Assembly (NCBI GenBank): GCA_029062075.1
Contig: JAIDQW010000149.1
Location: 1 to 5,732 of the forward strand
Length of the DNA stretch: 5,732 nucleotides
Direction: 5' to 3'
DNA from: Paramuribaculum sp.
GTDB taxonomy: Bacteria; Bacteroidota; Bacteroidia; Bacteroidales; Muribaculaceae
The notes beneath the pieces are model-generated. The model saw only the letters and a list, made by a program, of their open reading frames with translations, was not told where the DNA came from and ran no database searches. A program made the translations under genes and the position numbers. Of the stretch, positions 4,995 to 5,732 are shown piece by piece. Position 1 is the first letter of the stretch. Each line of letters opens with the position of its first letter.

Positions 4995-5732
4995 TTAATC
5001 GAATATATGACGAAGTTTACTGTATATGCGGTTTTTCACGCTGTCAGTAGGTGTCATGTTCGGTTTGTCTTTAAGTTCCTCTATAGCTTTTTTCTCATCA
5101 TCTGTAAGGTTTTCAGGTACATAAACCATAACATTGATAAGCTCATCACCTGTACCGGAACCATCAGTAGAGGGGAGTCCTTTACCGCGCAAACGCAAGA
5201 TTTTTCCAGGTTGTGTTCCGGGAGCTATTTTCAGACGTGCCCTTCCTCCAATAGTCGGAACTTCTGCAGAGCCACCCAGAGCTGCTGTCGGGAAATCAAG
5301 CATTAGGTTGTAAATTACATCGTTTCCGTCTCTTATGAGTTCTGGGTGTTTTATTTCCTCAATTACTACGAGCAAGTCACCGTTTACACCTCCATGCATT
5401 GGCGCATTACCTTTACCTTTCACAGTGAGAACCATTCCATCACTAACTCCTGCCGGTATGTTGAATGACACTGTCTGTTCCTTATGCTCAACACCGGAGC
5501 CGTTGCAATAGTGGCATTTTTCGGTAATAATCTTTCCTTCGCCGTTACACTCCGGGCACACAGCAGAACTCTGAGACATTCCGAATATTGTTTGCTGGGC
5601 ACGAAGAACAGTGCCGGTACCATTACAAGTAGGGCAGGTGTGGAAAGAATTACCATCTTTAGCTCCGGTGCCGTTACAATGCTCATCTTTTGCGAATGCT
5701 TTAAGCTTTAGAGTTTTTGATACACCTTTAGC
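4995..5732 (-). CDS. dnaJ: Chaperone protein DnaJ (Hsp40), C-terminal part; 5' end cut by window
   Basis: DnaJ is the cytoplasmic co-chaperone that delivers unfolded clients to DnaK and stimulates its ATPase. The frame is open from the right edge to the stop at 4995-4997, giving 245 residues; the J domain and Gly/Phe region (about 140 residues in the family) lie outside. Visible first is the zinc-binding region with four motifs, numbered from the first visible residue: DEHCNGTG (16-23), CPTCNGTG (33-40), CPECNGEG (59-66) and CHYCNGSG (73-80). The two client-binding domains follow, with FNIPAGVSDGM, KGKGNAPMHGGVNGDLLV, HPELIRDGNDVIYNL, PTAALGGSAEVPTI, IAPGTQPGKILRLRGKGLP and GTGDELINVMVYVP. 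In motif 1 the first cysteine is replaced by aspartate (codon GAT at 5687-5685). The internal ATG at 5579 is a methionine inside the zinc region, not a start. The gene converges with tonB; grpE may lie upstream, beyond the window. Confidence 0.96.
   Translation of the reverse strand, partial: AKGVSKTLKLKAFAKDEHCNGTGAKDGNSFHTCPTCNGTGTVLRAQQTIFGMSQSSAVCPECNGEGKIITEKCHYCNGSGVEHKEQTVSFNIPAGVSDGMVLTVKGKGNAPMHGGVNGDLLVVIEEIKHPELIRDGNDVIYNLMLDFPTAALGGSAEVPTIGGRARLKIAPGTQPGKILRLRGKGLPSTDGSGTGDELINVMVYVPENLTDDEKKAIEELKDKPNMTPTDSVKNRIYSKLRHIFD

Noticed and set aside
5007..5306. Open frame of 99 codons on the plus strand inside dnaJ
   Set aside because: Antisense to the conserved client-binding domains of DnaJ; no family similarity seen.
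5420..5686. Open frame of 88 codons on the minus strand overlapping dnaJ in another frame
   Set aside because: The DnaJ frame carries the cysteine motifs through this region without interruption, so the alternative frame is a shadow and not evidence of a frameshift.

Overview
The window looks like chromosomal DNA from a member of the Bacteroidota, most likely order Bacteroidales and perhaps close to Muribaculaceae (this family-level guess is inference from protein similarity recalled from memory). The reasons are: two promoters that fit the Bacteroidota pattern (TTTG-like -33 box, 19-bp spacer, TAnnTTTG -7 box); start codons preceded by A/T-rich leaders without a Shine-Dalgarno sequence; a TonB with the N-terminal YGAY motif typical of this phylum; and an NqrA and a DnaJ of the Bacteroidales type.

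Layout. (1) Positions 1-1317, minus strand: nqrA, subunit A of the Na+-translocating NADH:quinone reductase, lacking only its last few codons, which lie beyond the left edge. (2) Positions 1318-1634: a 317-base divergent intergenic region holding the nqrA promoter, a perfect 16-bp palindrome, the promoter of the rightward operon and a leader of about 145 nt that includes a possible 30-codon upstream ORF and a small hairpin. (3) Positions 1635-4845, plus strand: a compact four-gene TonB energising operon, exbB - exbD - exbD - tonB, with gaps of 38, 6 and 44 nt, closed by a strong intrinsic terminator. (4) Positions 4846-4994: two terminators back to back, the second of which also serves the convergent gene. 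(5) Positions 4995-5732, minus strand: the C-terminal part of dnaJ (zinc-binding region plus both client-binding domains), running off the right edge.

Functional picture. The ExbB/ExbD proteins form an inner-membrane proton channel that drives TonB, which in turn opens TonB-dependent (SusC-type) outer-membrane transporters used for glycans, haem, iron and cobalamin. The divergent neighbour, Na+-NQR, generates ion-motive force, so both transcription units of the left part concern membrane energetics. dnaJ is an unrelated housekeeping chaperone gene. No mobile element, CRISPR array, tRNA or rRNA is visible. I found no clearly new system. The points most worth a second look are the two unequal ExbD paralogues with large periplasmic insertions, the long exbB leader, the palindrome between the divergent promoters, and a DnaJ whose first zinc-binding motif has lost its first cysteine.
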